Origin: Actinophytocola oryzae
Lineage (GTDB): Bacteria; Actinomycetota; Actinomycetes; Mycobacteriales; Pseudonocardiaceae
Length of the DNA stretch: 64,000 nucleotides
Assembly (NCBI RefSeq): GCF_004364325.1
Contig: NZ_SOCP01000008.1
Location: 396,044-460,043, forward strand
Reading direction: 5' to 3'
In this document: in pieces, positions 38,959 to 47,875 of the stretch
How the letters are laid out: the number at the start of each line of letters is the position of its first letter
Position numbering within the stretch: the first letter of the stretch is position 1
Notes under the pieces: generated by a model
What the model was told of the DNA's origin: nothing
Seen by the model: the letters and a program-made list of their open reading frames with translations, nothing else
Databases searched by the model: none
Position numbers and translations under genes: made by a program

Positions 38959-39884
38959 TGCGTCTCGTTTTTGCTGGTACACCCGAGGTCGCACTGCCGT
39001 CGTTGCGTGCGTTCCTCGCCAGTGACCGGCACGAGGTCGCCGCCGTGGTCACGCGGCCGGACGCCCCTGCCGGCCGTGGCCGTCACCTGGTGCGCTCACC
39101 CGTCGGCGCACTCGCCGACGAGCACGGCATCGAGGTGCTCACCCCGGCCAAGGCGTCCGACCCCGACTTCCTCGACCGGCTGCGCACGATCGCGCCCGAC
39201 GTGTGCCCGGTCGTCGCCTACGGGGCGCTCCTGCCCCGGAAGGCACTCGACATCCCGACCCACGGCTGGGTGAACCTGCACTTCTCGCTGCTGCCCGCAT
39301 GGCGTGGCGCGGCCCCGGTGCAGGCGGCCGTGCGGCACGGTGACGAGATCACCGGAGCGAGCGTCTTCCGGATCGTGAAGGCGCTCGACGCGGGCCCGGT
39401 GTTCGGTGTGCTGACCGAGGCGGTGCGCGCGGGCGACACCGCCGGCGTGCTGCTCGACCGGCTCGCGCAGGCGGGTGCGGGGCTTCTCGTGGCCACGGTG
39501 GACGGCATCGAGGACGGCACGCTCCAGGCGGTGGAGCAGCCGGAGGACGGCGTGAGCTACGCGCCGAAGATCGCCACGGAGGACGCGCGCCTCGACTTCA
39601 CCGCACCGGCGCTCGCCGTGGACCGGCTGGCCCGCGCCGTCACGCCCGACCCCGGCGCGTGGGCGGAGTTCCGTGACGAGCGCATCAAGCTCGGCCCGGT
39701 CAGGACGGTGGTCGCGGACGCGATCCCGCCGGGGGAGCTGCGGGTTGAGCGCAAGCGGGTCCTCGTCGGCACCGCGACCGACCCGGTCGCGCTCGGCGAG
39801 GTGCAGGCACCCGGCAAGAAACGGATGGCGGCCACCGACTGGGCGCGAGGCGCGCGAGTAGAACCAGGAGAGCGGCTGAAGTGA
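38958..39884 (+). CDS. fmt: methionyl-tRNA formyltransferase
   Basis: Formylates initiator Met-tRNA. The 308-residue protein has a Rossmann domain (LVFAGTPEVALPSLRAFL), the catalytic block HGWVNLHFSLLPAWRGAAPVQ (about residues 100-120) with the expected Asn/His, and a later Asp in KALDAGPVF. An OB-like C-terminal domain contains GARVEPGERLK. It shares a base with the def stop and overlaps rsmB (ATGA-type). Confidence 0.96.
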   Translation: MRLVFAGTPEVALPSLRAFLASDRHEVAAVVTRPDAPAGRGRHLVRSPVGALADEHGIEVLTPAKASDPDFLDRLRTIAPDVCPVVAYGALLPRKALDIPTHGWVNLHFSLLPAWRGAAPVQAAVRHGDEITGASVFRIVKALDAGPVFGVLTEAVRAGDTAGVLLDRLAQAGAGLLVATVDGIEDGTLQAVEQPEDGVSYAPKIATEDARLDFTAPALAVDRLARAVTPDPGAWAEFRDERIKLGPVRTVVADAIPPGELRVERKRVLVGTATDPVALGEVQAPGKKRMAATDWARGARVEPGERLK

Positions 39885-41326
39885 CGCAACCACGACGGCG
39901 TCCGGCGAGGTTCTCCCGGCCGCGCACCCCCCACCCACCCAAGCAGCGGTCCGGACCCGACCGGCCCCCGGTCGACGACCCGGCCCGCCAGGCGGCGCTG
40001 GACACACTGCGCGAGGTCCGCGCCCGCGACGCCTACGCGAACCTGCTGCTCCCGCAGATCCTGCGGGAGAGACGCATCACCGGCCGCGACGCCGCGCTCG
40101 CGACCGAGCTCACCTACGGCGCGTGCCGCTGCATCGGCCTGCTTGACGAGGTCCTCGCGGCCTGTGTGGACCGCCAGCTCGCCAAGGTGGAGCCCGCGCT
40201 GCTCGACGTCCTGCGCCTGGGCTGCTACCAGCTGCTGCGCACGAGGATTCCCTCGCACGCCGCCGTCGCCTCCACCGTCGACCTGGTGCGGGCCGAGCAC
40301 GGCTCACGCAGCAGCGGCTTCGTGAACGCGGTGCTGCGCAAGGTGGCCGAGCACACCGAGCAGGAGTGGCTCGACGAGCTGGCGCCCGACCCGGACAAGG
40401 ACCGCATCGGCAACCTCGCGATGCGCGAGGCGCACCCGCGCTGGGTGGCCCGCGCGTTCGCCGACTCACTGGGCTCGACCGGCGAGGAGCTGCGTTCCGC
40501 GCTGGCCGCCGACAACGAGCGCCCGGCCGTGCACCTGGTGGCCCGCCCCGGCGAGATCACCGCCGAGGAGCTGGCCGCGATGACCGGCGGCGAGGTCGCG
40601 CCGTACTCGCCGTACGGGGTGCGCCTCGCGGCGGGCTCCGGCGACCCGGCCGGGATCGACGCGGTGCGCGAGCGGCTGGCGTCGGTGCAGGACGAGGGCA
40701 GCCAGCTGTGTGCGGTGGCGCTGACCAGGCCGGACGTCGACGGCGCCGACGAGCACTGGCTGGACCTGTGCGCGGGCCCCGGCGGCAAGTCGGCGCTGCT
40801 CGGCGCGCTGCTCGGCATCCAGGGCGGCCGCCTCGACGCGGTCGAGAAGGCCCCGCACCGGGCGCGGCTCGTCGAGCAGTCGACCCAGGGGCTCCCGATC
40901 GTGGTGCACGTGGGTGACGGCCGGTCACCCGCCGCGCTCGGCTTCGGCACCGGCACGTTCGACCGGGTCCTGGTCGACGCGCCGTGCACGGGCCTCGGTT
41001 CGCTGCGGCGCAGGCCGGAGTCCCGCTGGCGCCGCCAGCCCTCGGATGTCGGCGAGCTGACGAAGCTGCAGCGTGAGCTGCTGCTGGCGGCCGTGGACGT
41101 CACCCGTCCGGGTGGCGTGGTCGGCTACGTCGTGTGCTCGCCGCACCTGTCGGAGACCATCGGCGTGGTGTCCGACGTCGTCCGCAAGACCGGCCTCACC
41201 CCGCTGGACGCCCGCGAGTCGTTCCCTGACATGCCGGGCCTCGGGGACGGTCCGTACGTGCAGCTGTGGCCGCACCGGCACGGCACCGACGCCATGTTCT
41301 GCGCACTGCTCAGGAAGCCCGCGTGA
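39881..41326 (+). CDS. rsmB: 16S rRNA (cytosine-967-C5) methyltransferase
   Basis: Methylates C967 of 16S rRNA. The 481-residue protein has a basic tail, a NusB-like domain (about residues 40-165, LTYGACRCIGLLDEVLA) and a SAM methyltransferase domain. That domain contains LDLCAGPGGKSALL (SAM loop, about residue 291), VDAPCTGLGSLRRRPE with the catalytic motif IV Cys, and VVGYVVCSPHLSE with the second Cys. It continues the def-fmt operon and overlaps the next gene (GTGA). Confidence 0.94.
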   Translation: MTQPRRRPARFSRPRTPHPPKQRSGPDRPPVDDPARQAALDTLREVRARDAYANLLLPQILRERRITGRDAALATELTYGACRCIGLLDEVLAACVDRQLAKVEPALLDVLRLGCYQLLRTRIPSHAAVASTVDLVRAEHGSRSSGFVNAVLRKVAEHTEQEWLDELAPDPDKDRIGNLAMREAHPRWVARAFADSLGSTGEELRSALAADNERPAVHLVARPGEITAEELAAMTGGEVAPYSPYGVRLAAGSGDPAGIDAVRERLASVQDEGSQLCAVALTRPDVDGADEHWLDLCAGPGGKSALLGALLGIQGGRLDAVEKAPHRARLVEQSTQGLPIVVHVGDGRSPAALGFGTGTFDRVLVDAPCTGLGSLRRRPESRWRRQPSDVGELTKLQRELLLAAVDVTRPGGVVGYVVCSPHLSETIGVVSDVVRKTGLTPLDARESFPDMPGLGDGPYVQLWPHRHGTDAMFCALLRKPA

Positions 41327-41637
41327 GCCCCGACGACCTGCTCGACGACATCGCCGCCGAGCTGGCCGCCACCGGCGTGATCGCCGGGGCGATGTTCGGC
41401 AAGCGTGCGCTGAAGGCGAACGGCAAGGCCTTCACCTGCCTGAAGGGCGACGACCTCGCCTTCCGCCTCGGCGACGGCACCGCCGAGCACGGCGCGGCCC
41501 TCGATCTGCCCGGCGCGGCCCTGTTCGACCCGTCCGGCGGCGGACGCCCGTTCAAGGACTGGGTCGCGGTCCCGTTCGACCAGGCCGCCGAGTGGCCGCG
41601 GCTGGCGAAGGTCGCGCTCACCCGCGTCCAGCCGTGA
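41323..41637 (+). CDS. TfoX N-terminal domain-like small protein
   Basis: A 104-residue protein resembling the TfoX/Sxy N-terminal fold: ELAATGVIAGAMFGKRALKANGKAF (about residues 15-39) carries the MFGxxxLxxNGK motif, and WVAVPFDQAAEWPRLAKVAL is the usual end. In proteobacteria TfoX regulates competence; the stand-alone actinobacterial proteins have no known role. GTG lies within the rsmB stop, and its stop overlaps the next gene, so it is translated with the def-fmt-rsmB operon. Confidence 0.7.
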   Translation: MSPDDLLDDIAAELAATGVIAGAMFGKRALKANGKAFTCLKGDDLAFRLGDGTAEHGAALDLPGAALFDPSGGGRPFKDWVAVPFDQAAEWPRLAKVALTRVQP

Positions 41638-42617
41638 CGGGCCACGTCGCGGTCATCTCCATGGGCGGGACGATCGCGATGGCGCCCAGTGCCAGCGGCG
41701 GGATCGTGCCGTCACTGGGGGCAGACGACCTCGTGGCGTCCGTGCCGGGGCTCGCCGAGCTGGACGTGAAGATCACCACCGAGTCGCTGCGGTCGCTGCC
41801 GAGCCCGTCGCTCGGGTTCGCCGACCTCGTCGCGCTGTCCACCCGCGTGCGTCAGGAGATCGCCGCGGGTGCGGTCGGGGTCGTGGTCACCCACGGCACC
41901 GACACCATCGAGGAGACCGCGTTCTTCCTCGACCTGACCGTGCCGGACGACGCGCCCGTGGTCGTGACCGGGGCCATGCGCCACCCGCACTCGGCGGGAC
42001 CGGACGGGCCCGCCAACCTCTATGCCGCCATCCGCGTCGCCCTGTCGCCGGACGCGCGGCGGATCGGCACGCTCGTCGTGATGTCCGACGAGATCCACGG
42101 CGCCCGGTTCGTCCGCAAGAACCACACCAGCAGCACCGGCGCGTTCGTCTCGCCCGGCTTCGGGCCGATCGGGTTCGTCGTCGAGGGCGACCCGCGCCTG
42201 CGGGGCATCGCCCGCACCGGCCTCACACTGCCTGCCGATCCCCGCGTCTCCGACGTCCGCGTCGGGCTCGTCACCGTCGCCATGGGTGACGACGGCGCGC
42301 TCCTGCGGCGTGCCGGCGACCTGTTCGACGGCCTGGTCATCGCCGGGCTCGGCGCCGGTCACGTCCCCGCCGCCATGGTGCCCGTCGTCGCCGACCAGGC
42401 CGTGCGCATCCCGGTGGTCCTGTCCACCCGCACCGGCGCGGGCTCGGTCCTGCGCCACACCTACGGCTACCCCGGTTCCGAACGCGACCTGCTGGACCGC
42501 GGCCTGATCCAGTCCGGTTTCCTCGACCCGGCCAAGTCGCGGGTGCTGCTCACGCTGCTGCTCGCCGTCGAAGCCAACCCGACGGCGATAGTCGAGGCGT
42601 TCGACCGCTTCCGCTGA
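41634..42617 (+). CDS. L-asparaginase family protein
   Basis: Hydrolyses L-asparagine (or an amide-like substrate) with a Thr nucleophile. The 327-residue protein has VAVISMGGTIAM (first catalytic Thr, about residue 13) and VVVTHGTDTIEETAFF (second Thr-Asp motif, about residue 86), followed by VVVTGAMRHP and a conserved Lys in FVRKNHTSS. No signal peptide is visible, so it should act in the cytoplasm. It begins at GTG within the preceding stop, last in the def-to-asparaginase run. Confidence 0.9.
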   Translation: MTGHVAVISMGGTIAMAPSASGGIVPSLGADDLVASVPGLAELDVKITTESLRSLPSPSLGFADLVALSTRVRQEIAAGAVGVVVTHGTDTIEETAFFLDLTVPDDAPVVVTGAMRHPHSAGPDGPANLYAAIRVALSPDARRIGTLVVMSDEIHGARFVRKNHTSSTGAFVSPGFGPIGFVVEGDPRLRGIARTGLTLPADPRVSDVRVGLVTVAMGDDGALLRRAGDLFDGLVIAGLGAGHVPAAMVPVVADQAVRIPVVLSTRTGAGSVLRHTYGYPGSERDLLDRGLIQSGFLDPAKSRVLLTLLLAVEANPTAIVEAFDRFR

Positions 42618-42664
42618 GCGGATGCCCCAGCACGGCCCTACCTCGACGCAATAGGCTCGACGGC

Positions 42665-43330
42665 GTGCCACGAACTCCCATGATCGCGCCCAGCATCCTC
42701 GCCGCCGACTTCGCGCGGCTCGCCGAGGCGGCGCAGTCGGTCAAGGACGCGGACTGGCTGCACGTCGACGTCATGGACGGGCACTTCGTCCCGAACCTGA
42801 CCATCGGCCTGCCGGTCGTCAAGGCGATCCTCAACAGCACGGCGATCCCGGTCGACTGCCACCTCATGATCGAGGACCCCGACCGCTGGGCCGTCGGCTA
42901 CGCGGAGGCGGGCGCCTACAACGTCACCGTCCACGCCGAGGCCGCCGCCGACCCGGTCAAGCTCGCCAACGACCTGCGGGCCGCGGGCGCCAAGGCCGGG
43001 CTCTCGGTCAAGCCGGGTACCCCGTTCGAGCCCTATGTGGAATTGCTGCGGCACTACGACACGTTGCTCGTGATGTCCGTCGAGCCGGGTTTCGGCGGTC
43101 AGGAGTTCATGCCGGAGGTGCTCGACAAGGTGCGTCGCGCGCGGCGGCTGGTCGACTCGGGCGAGCTGCGGGTGGTGGTCGAGATCGACGGCGGCATCAA
43201 CGCCGACACCATCGAGCAGGCGGCCGAGGCCGGGGTGGACTGCTTCGTCGCGGGTTCGGCCGTGTACGGGGCGAACGACCCGGGCAGGGCGATCGAGGCA
43301 CTGAGGGACCGAGCCAGGAGGGCGATGTAG
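42665..43330 (+). CDS. rpe: ribulose-phosphate 3-epimerase
   Basis: Interconverts ribulose-5-P and xylulose-5-P, feeding ribulose-5-P to the riboflavin genes behind it. The 221-residue TIM barrel contains IAPSILAADFARLAE, WLHVDVMDGHFVPN (metal and catalytic Asp), the metal His in DCHLMIEDP, MSVEPGFGGQEF (about residue 138) and the catalytic Asp in EIDGGINADTI. GTG start. Only 2 bases separate it from ribE, so these form one operon. Confidence 0.96.
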   Translation: MPRTPMIAPSILAADFARLAEAAQSVKDADWLHVDVMDGHFVPNLTIGLPVVKAILNSTAIPVDCHLMIEDPDRWAVGYAEAGAYNVTVHAEAAADPVKLANDLRAAGAKAGLSVKPGTPFEPYVELLRHYDTLLVMSVEPGFGGQEFMPEVLDKVRRARRLVDSGELRVVVEIDGGINADTIEQAAEAGVDCFVAGSAVYGANDPGRAIEALRDRARRAM

Positions 43331-43332
43331 GG

Positions 43333-43986
43333 GTGTTCACGGGGATCGTGGAGGAACGCGGCGAGGTCGTCGCCGTGCAGGACCTGCCGGACGCCGCACG
43401 CGTCACCATCGCGGGGCCGCTCGTCACGAGCGACGCGCAGCTCGGTGACTCGATCTCCGTCAACGGCGTGTGCCTGACGGTCGTCGAGGTGTCGGCGGGT
43501 GCGTTCACCGCCGACGTCATGCGCGAGACGCTCGTGCGCAGCAGCCTGGACAAGATCGCGACCGGCGAGGCCGTCAACCTGGAGCGCGCCGCGGCCGTCG
43601 GCAAGCGCTTCGGCGGGCACATCGTGCAGGGGCACGTCGACGGCACCGGGGTGATCCTGTCGCGTGAGCCGAGTGCGCACTGGGACCTCGTCCGCATCGG
43701 GCTGCCCGCGAAGCTGGCGCGCTACGTCGTGGAGAAGGGCTCGATCACCGTCGACGGCGTGTCGCTCACGGTCGTGGACGTGTCCGACGACGAGTTCAGC
43801 GTCAGCCTCATCCCGGAGACCCTGCGGGCGACCACTCTCGGCATGCGGACACCCGGCGACCGGGTGAACCTGGAGGTCGACGTGGTGGCGAAGTACGTCG
43901 AGAGGTTGGCCCTACCACACTTGGCGGGCAACTCGACCTTGGCGGAGGAGAATGGCCTCGAGGCGGAGGAGGCTACTCATGGGTGA
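43333..43986 (+). CDS. ribE: riboflavin synthase alpha chain
   Basis: Dismutates two lumazines into riboflavin. The 217-residue protein shows two internal beta-barrel repeats: FTGIVEERGEV ... SVNGVCLTVVEV and GHIVQGHVDG ... ITVDGVSLTVVDV, with the family N-terminus MFTGIVEE. The Lum_binding repeats join near residue 97. The tail after residue 200 is an acidic extension. It overlaps ribBA by 8 bases. No FMN riboswitch is recognisable upstream of rpe. Confidence 0.95.
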   Translation: MFTGIVEERGEVVAVQDLPDAARVTIAGPLVTSDAQLGDSISVNGVCLTVVEVSAGAFTADVMRETLVRSSLDKIATGEAVNLERAAAVGKRFGGHIVQGHVDGTGVILSREPSAHWDLVRIGLPAKLARYVVEKGSITVDGVSLTVVDVSDDEFSVSLIPETLRATTLGMRTPGDRVNLEVDVVAKYVERLALPHLAGNSTLAEENGLEAEEATHG

Positions 43987-45214
43987 CATCGAGGGCATCG
44001 AGCAAGCGATCTCCGACATCGCGGCCGGGCGCCCGGTGATCGTCGTGGACGACGAGGACCGGGAGAACGAGGGCGACCTGATCTTCGCGGCGGAGAAGGC
44101 CACGCCGGAGCTGCTCGCGTTCATGGTCCGCTACACGTCCGGGTACATCTGCGTGCCGCTGACGGAGGCCGACTGCGACCGCCTGGACCTGCCGCCGATG
44201 TTCCACACGAACCAGGACGTCCGGGGCACCGCGTACACGGTCACGGTGGACGCGAGGGAGGGCGTGAGCACCGGCATCTCGGCCGCCGACCGCGCCAGGA
44301 CCATCCGCCTGCTGGCCGACCAGAAGTCCGTGGCCGGCGACTTCACGCGGCCCGGCCACGTGGTCCCGCTGCGCGCCAAGGAGGGTGGGGTCCTGCGTCG
44401 CGCCGGGCACACGGAGGCGGCGATCGACCTGACGGTCATGGCCGGGCTGCGTCCGGCGGGGGTGCTGTGCGAGATCGTGTCGCAGAAGGACGAGGGCGAC
44501 ATGGCGCGGCGCGAGGAGCTGGAGGTCTTCGCGGCCGAGCACGAGCTGACGATCATCTCGATCGCCGACCTCATCGACTACCGCCGCCGCAAGGAGGTGC
44601 AGGTCGTCCGCGTGGCGGAGGCCCGCATCCCGACGGCACACGGCGCGTTCCGGGCCGTCGGTTATGACTCCAAGCTCGACGGCATCGAGCACATCGCACT
44701 GGTCTACGGCGACCTTGACGACGGCGAGAACGTGCTGGTCAGGGTGCACTCGGAGTGCCTGACGGGTGACGTGTTCGGGTCACTGCGGTGTGACTGCGGA
44801 CCCCAGCTGGACGCGGCGCTCGCGGCGGTGGCTGCCGAGGGGCGGGGGGTCGTGCTGTACATGCGTGGCCACGAGGGCCGGGGGATCGGCCTCATGCACA
44901 AGCTGCAGGCCTACCAGCTGCAGGACGACGGCCACGACACCGTGGACGCCAACCTGGCGCTGGGTGTGCCCGCCGATGCCCGCGACTACGGCCAGGGCGC
45001 CCAGATCCTGGTGGACCTCGGCATCAAGTCGATGCGCCTGCTGACGAACAACCCGGCCAAGCGCGTCGGCCTGGACGGCTACGGCCTGACCATCGTCGAC
45101 CGCGTGCCGCTCCCGGTCCGCCCCAACGCCGAGAACCTGCGCTACTTACGCACCAAGCGCGACCGCATGGGCCACGAACTGGGCGACCTGGAGATCTTCG
45201 AAGCCCAAAGCTGA
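43979..45214 (+). CDS. ribBA: bifunctional DHBP synthase / GTP cyclohydrolase II
   Basis: Makes both riboflavin precursors. The 411-residue protein has RibB at residues about 1-200, with DDEDRENEGDLIFAAE (metal/ribulose-P site) and the T-RPGHVVPL motif (about residue 120). RibA follows from about 205, with zinc ligands in HSECLTGDVFGSLRCDCG, YMRGHEGRGIGL and NPAKRVGL. ATG 43979 is chosen over an earlier start at 43952, which would overlap ribE more. All three zinc cysteines are present. Confidence 0.96.
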   Translation: MGDIEGIEQAISDIAAGRPVIVVDDEDRENEGDLIFAAEKATPELLAFMVRYTSGYICVPLTEADCDRLDLPPMFHTNQDVRGTAYTVTVDAREGVSTGISAADRARTIRLLADQKSVAGDFTRPGHVVPLRAKEGGVLRRAGHTEAAIDLTVMAGLRPAGVLCEIVSQKDEGDMARREELEVFAAEHELTIISIADLIDYRRRKEVQVVRVAEARIPTAHGAFRAVGYDSKLDGIEHIALVYGDLDDGENVLVRVHSECLTGDVFGSLRCDCGPQLDAALAAVAAEGRGVVLYMRGHEGRGIGLMHKLQAYQLQDDGHDTVDANLALGVPADARDYGQGAQILVDLGIKSMRLLTNNPAKRVGLDGYGLTIVDRVPLPVRPNAENLRYLRTKRDRMGHELGDLEIFEAQS

Positions 45215-45259
45215 CCCCCGCGACATCCCGACCCCCCCGGCCCCCGGTCCCGCCCCCAT

Positions 45260-45311
45260 GCACTGAAGGACGCCTTCCTGACGCTGGGCGTACTGAAGGA
45301 CGCCTTCAGTA
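45260..45311. repeat. palindromic dispersed repeat, copy A (ribBA-ribH gap)
   Basis: Two related half units, CACTGAAGGACGCCTTC and TACTGAAGGACGCCTTCAGTA, flank the linker CTGACGCTGGGCG. The second is a perfect 9-3-9 inverted repeat (45291-45311). The same family recurs at 55215-55265 and in split/expanded form around the IS110 element (62422-62435 and 63791-63907). It may form a hairpin between ribBA and ribH. Confidence 0.8.
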
Positions 45312-45387
45312 CGTTCGGCGGGTGGGGGCGGCGACGGCACGGCGGGCTCCCTCGCTGTCCGGTGGGCGGGGGAGGATACTGCTTGAC

Positions 45388-45885
45388 GTGAGTGGTGAAG
45401 GCCGTCCCGAGGTCGAGGTCCAGGAGTGCGAGGGCATCCGCCTCGCCATCGCTGCCACCCGGTGGCACGAGAAGATCACGTCGACGCTGCTCGAACGCGC
45501 TCTCGCCGCCGCGGCGAAGGCCGGGATCAAGGAGCCGACCGTCGTGCGTGTGCCCGGCGCGATCGAGCTGCCCGTCGTCTGCCAGGCCCTCGCCAAGCAG
45601 CACGACGCCGTCGTCGCCCTCGGGGTCGTCGTCCGGGGTGGGACGCCCCACTTCGAGTACGTGTGCGACGCCGTCACCTACGGGCTCACGCGTGTCTCGC
45701 TCGACGAGTCGACGCCCGTCGGCAACGGGGTGCTGACCGTCAACGACGAGCAGCAGGCCATCGACCGGTGCGGACTGCCCGGCTCGGCGGAGGACAAGGG
45801 CTTCGAGGCCACGGTCGCCGCCCTCGACACGGCCATGGTCGTGCGCGGGCTGCGCCAGCCGTGGATGGATCGGAGCTTCGAGTGA
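45388..45885 (+). CDS. ribH: 6,7-dimethyl-8-ribityllumazine synthase
   Basis: Condenses the RibBA and RibD/G products into lumazine. The 165-residue protein has LAIAATRWHEKITSTLLE (aromatic at the substrate site), VRVPGAIELPVVCQALA (about residue 52), LGVVVRGGTPHFEYVCDA with the catalytic His (about 88) and LTVNDEQQAIDR. GGAGGAT before GTG 45388 fixes the start; earlier in-frame codons lie in the repeat. The 173-base gap from ribBA is filled mainly by the palindromic repeat. Confidence 0.96.
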   Translation: MSGEGRPEVEVQECEGIRLAIAATRWHEKITSTLLERALAAAAKAGIKEPTVVRVPGAIELPVVCQALAKQHDAVVALGVVVRGGTPHFEYVCDAVTYGLTRVSLDESTPVGNGVLTVNDEQQAIDRCGLPGSAEDKGFEATVAALDTAMVVRGLRQPWMDRSFE

Positions 45886-46331
45886 CCGCCCATCCCCACA
45901 AGGCCCGGATCATCGCCGTCGCCGTCGCGGTGTTCTTCGTCGTCGTGTTCGTGGTGGTCGGGCTGCTGCTGCGCAGTTCGTCGACGGGAGTGACCTTCTA
46001 CGTGTCCGACCAGATCGCGATGATCGGGATCGGGCTCATCCTGGCGCTCGCCGCGCTCTGGTTCGCGCGTCCCCGCGTGCGGGCCGACCACGACGGCGTC
46101 GAGGTGCGCAACATGCTCGGCACGCACCGCTACCGCTGGGCGGAGGTCACCTCGGTGAGCTTCCCGGACGGCTCGCCGTGGGCACGCCTCGAGCTGCCCG
46201 CCGACGAGTACATCCCCATCCTCGCCGTCCAGGCCATCGACGGCGAGCACGCCGTGACCGCCATGCGCGAGCTGCGCCGCCTGCGCCGGGAGGCCGACGC
46301 CGAGACCGAGACCGACGCCGAGTCACGCTAA
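45882..46331 (+). CDS. PH domain-containing membrane protein
   Basis: A 149-residue protein with two membrane helices (about residues 10-28 and 41-61) and a cytoplasmic bacterial PH-like domain (RPRVRADHDGVEVRNMLG, RYRWAEVTSVSFPDG), ending in an acidic tail. Such genes follow ribH in many actinobacteria; the role is unknown. GTG lies in the ribH stop. It overlaps the convergent gene by 9 bases. Confidence 0.82.
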   Translation: MTAHPHKARIIAVAVAVFFVVVFVVVGLLLRSSSTGVTFYVSDQIAMIGIGLILALAALWFARPRVRADHDGVEVRNMLGTHRYRWAEVTSVSFPDGSPWARLELPADEYIPILAVQAIDGEHAVTAMRELRRLRREADAETETDAESR

Positions 46332-47114
46332 CGCGCGCATCCCGGCGTCGTAGCTGCGCAGTGCCGCGTCGACCGAGGTGGCCGCCGTCAGCTCGAAGAT
46401 CTCGTCCTCGCTGTGTCCCGCAGCGCGCAGGCGGTCGAAGTCCTCGTCGGTGACCCGGTACGACGCGTTGCGCACCAGCGCGGCGTAGAACTTCACGTCG
46501 TCCCCGACGGGCGTGCGGCGAACCACCTCACGCAGCGCCTCGATCGGGTCGTCCTCGGGGGCACCGCCCGCCAGCAGGAACCCGGGGAACCGGTACCCGA
46601 ACCTGTGCAACGCCCGGGTGCCGCTGTGCACCTGGTCGCCACGCAGCACGAAGCCGAACGCGTTCGCGATCCTGTTCACCACGTTCCACACCAGGTCGAC
46701 CCGCAGCGCCTCCTCGACGGCCGCCCTCGGGACCTCGGTGACACGACCGACTCGGTCGGGCGTCTGCGTGCTGTCGAGGAAGGCACGCACGGCCCGCAGC
46801 TCCGGCCGCGCCGACGAGGGGTCCTCCGGGGTGATCTCGCCGTTGCCCGCGATCCGGGTCAGCTCGGCGTGAGAGTCGACACAAAACGGGCACTGGTGCA
46901 GCTGCGCGGTGCGCATCGCCAGGTACTCGCGCTCACCGGCTGTCCAGAAGGAGGGTCCACGCATCGCCGGGGCCGTCACGGCCAGCAGGGCGCGGGAGAA
47001 GAAGTCCGGCCGGTACAGCAGCATGCGCACGATATCCGGGGTGTCGCGGCCGGTCGCGCGGAAGAACAGCCGGGCACGCAGGCGGTGGCCGTGGTCCAGG
47101 ACGGACAGTCTCAT
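46323..47114 (-). CDS. carboxymuconolactone decarboxylase / AhpD-like family protein
   Basis: A 263-residue protein with the AhpD redox motif CPFCVDSH (about residues 75-82), where two Cys and a His define the active site of alkylhydroperoxidase-like proteins. Upstream residues (ERE-YLAMRTAQLHQ) match the family helix. A second half (about 150-263) lacks this motif and may be a decayed repeat. Likely a peroxide or thiol reductant-linked enzyme; the substrate is uncertain. Confidence 0.8.
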   Translation of the reverse strand: MRLSVLDHGHRLRARLFFRATGRDTPDIVRMLLYRPDFFSRALLAVTAPAMRGPSFWTAGEREYLAMRTAQLHQCPFCVDSHAELTRIAGNGEITPEDPSSARPELRAVRAFLDSTQTPDRVGRVTEVPRAAVEEALRVDLVWNVVNRIANAFGFVLRGDQVHSGTRALHRFGYRFPGFLLAGGAPEDDPIEALREVVRRTPVGDDVKFYAALVRNASYRVTDEDFDRLRAAGHSEDEIFELTAATSVDAALRSYDAGMRALA

Positions 47115-47258
47115 ACCCCGCTTCCTACCCCACGACGGTCACGCTGCGCGACCCTTCCCCCTCCGTCATTCGGAGGTACCGGCGCTGAACCGTTCGGCAC
47201 GCCGACGCGTAGGGCCCGGTGTTCCCATCATTGCCGAGACAACCACTGGAGGCCCGGC

Positions 47259-47753
47259 TTGACTGCTGTCGAACCCACCTCGCCCACGAACACCCCCACG
47301 ACCGCTCCCCGGTCGCGCCGCGATGTCCTGTGTGGCCTGATGGTCGCGCTCGTCGTCCCAGGCGCGGTCCTCGCCGCCTGCTCCGACAGCTCGGACAGTT
47401 CAGGAGGCGCCACCACCAACGGCTCGACCCCGGGCGGCTCGACTCCCGGCGGCGGTGGTGCCGCGGGCCTGACCGCCGTCGCCGACGTACCGGAGGGCGG
47501 CGGGGTCATCGTCGCCAATCCCGAGGGCGGCATGTTGTTGATCGTCCGTGAGGGTGACGAGGTCAAGGCGTACAACGCCGCGTGCACCCACATGGGCACC
47601 ACGGTCGAGGCGCCGGTCGACGGCGTGTCGACGTGCCCGAACCACGGCAGCCAGTTCAACGCTGCCGACGGCTCCGTGAAGAAGGGGCCCGCGGCCCAAC
47701 CGCTCGCGACGGTCGACGTCAAGGTCGAGGGCGACCAGGTCGTGCTCGCCTGA
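47259..47753 (+). CDS. Rieske [2Fe-2S] lipoprotein
   Basis: A 164-residue exported iron-sulphur protein. RSRRDVLCGLMVALVVPGAVLAAC combines a twin-arginine-like start (Arg20-21) and a lipobox with Cys41; a Ser/Gly-rich linker follows. The Rieske ligands are CTHMG (about residues 108-112) and CPNHGSQF (about 125-132). Electron partner unknown. The start is a TTG at 47259: GGAGG at 47248-47252 is well placed and no ATG or GTG gives the full signal. It is divergent from the AhpD-like gene. Confidence 0.87.
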   Translation: MTAVEPTSPTNTPTTAPRSRRDVLCGLMVALVVPGAVLAACSDSSDSSGGATTNGSTPGGSTPGGGGAAGLTAVADVPEGGGVIVANPEGGMLLIVREGDEVKAYNAACTHMGTTVEAPVDGVSTCPNHGSQFNAADGSVKKGPAAQPLATVDVKVEGDQVVLA

Positions 47754-47764
47754 CCGTTTTACGG

Positions 47765-47868
47765 CTCCCCGAGCAAACGCGAGCCCCATTCGGGTTATAG
47801 CCAGGCGGATGACCGCGTGGTTAGTGTGGGACCGCCATAACCAGTGGTGAACACGTGTGCTCGGGGAG
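47765..47868 (+). promoter_or_regulatory. nested inverted repeats before the SGNH hydrolase, hiding its ribosome site
   Basis: CTCCCCGAGCA (47765-47775) pairs perfectly with TGCTCGGGGAG (47858-47868), whose GGGGAG is the ribosome site 7 bases before ATG 47876. Inside, GGTTAT (47793-47798) pairs with ATAACC (47837-47842), and GGCGG (47804-47808) with CCGCC (47832-47836). The result is a two-level folded leader. It matches no riboswitch I know. It could equally be nested operators if transcription starts inside it. Confidence 0.45.
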
Positions 47869-47875
47869 TCAGGTC

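Noticed and set aside
42618..42664. FMN riboswitch before the rpe-rib genes
   Set aside because: Only 47 bases are available and none of the RFN consensus is present.
43979..45885. ribBA-ribH gap as a novel element of riboflavin control
   Set aside because: The gap is explained by the dispersed repeat found at unrelated loci.
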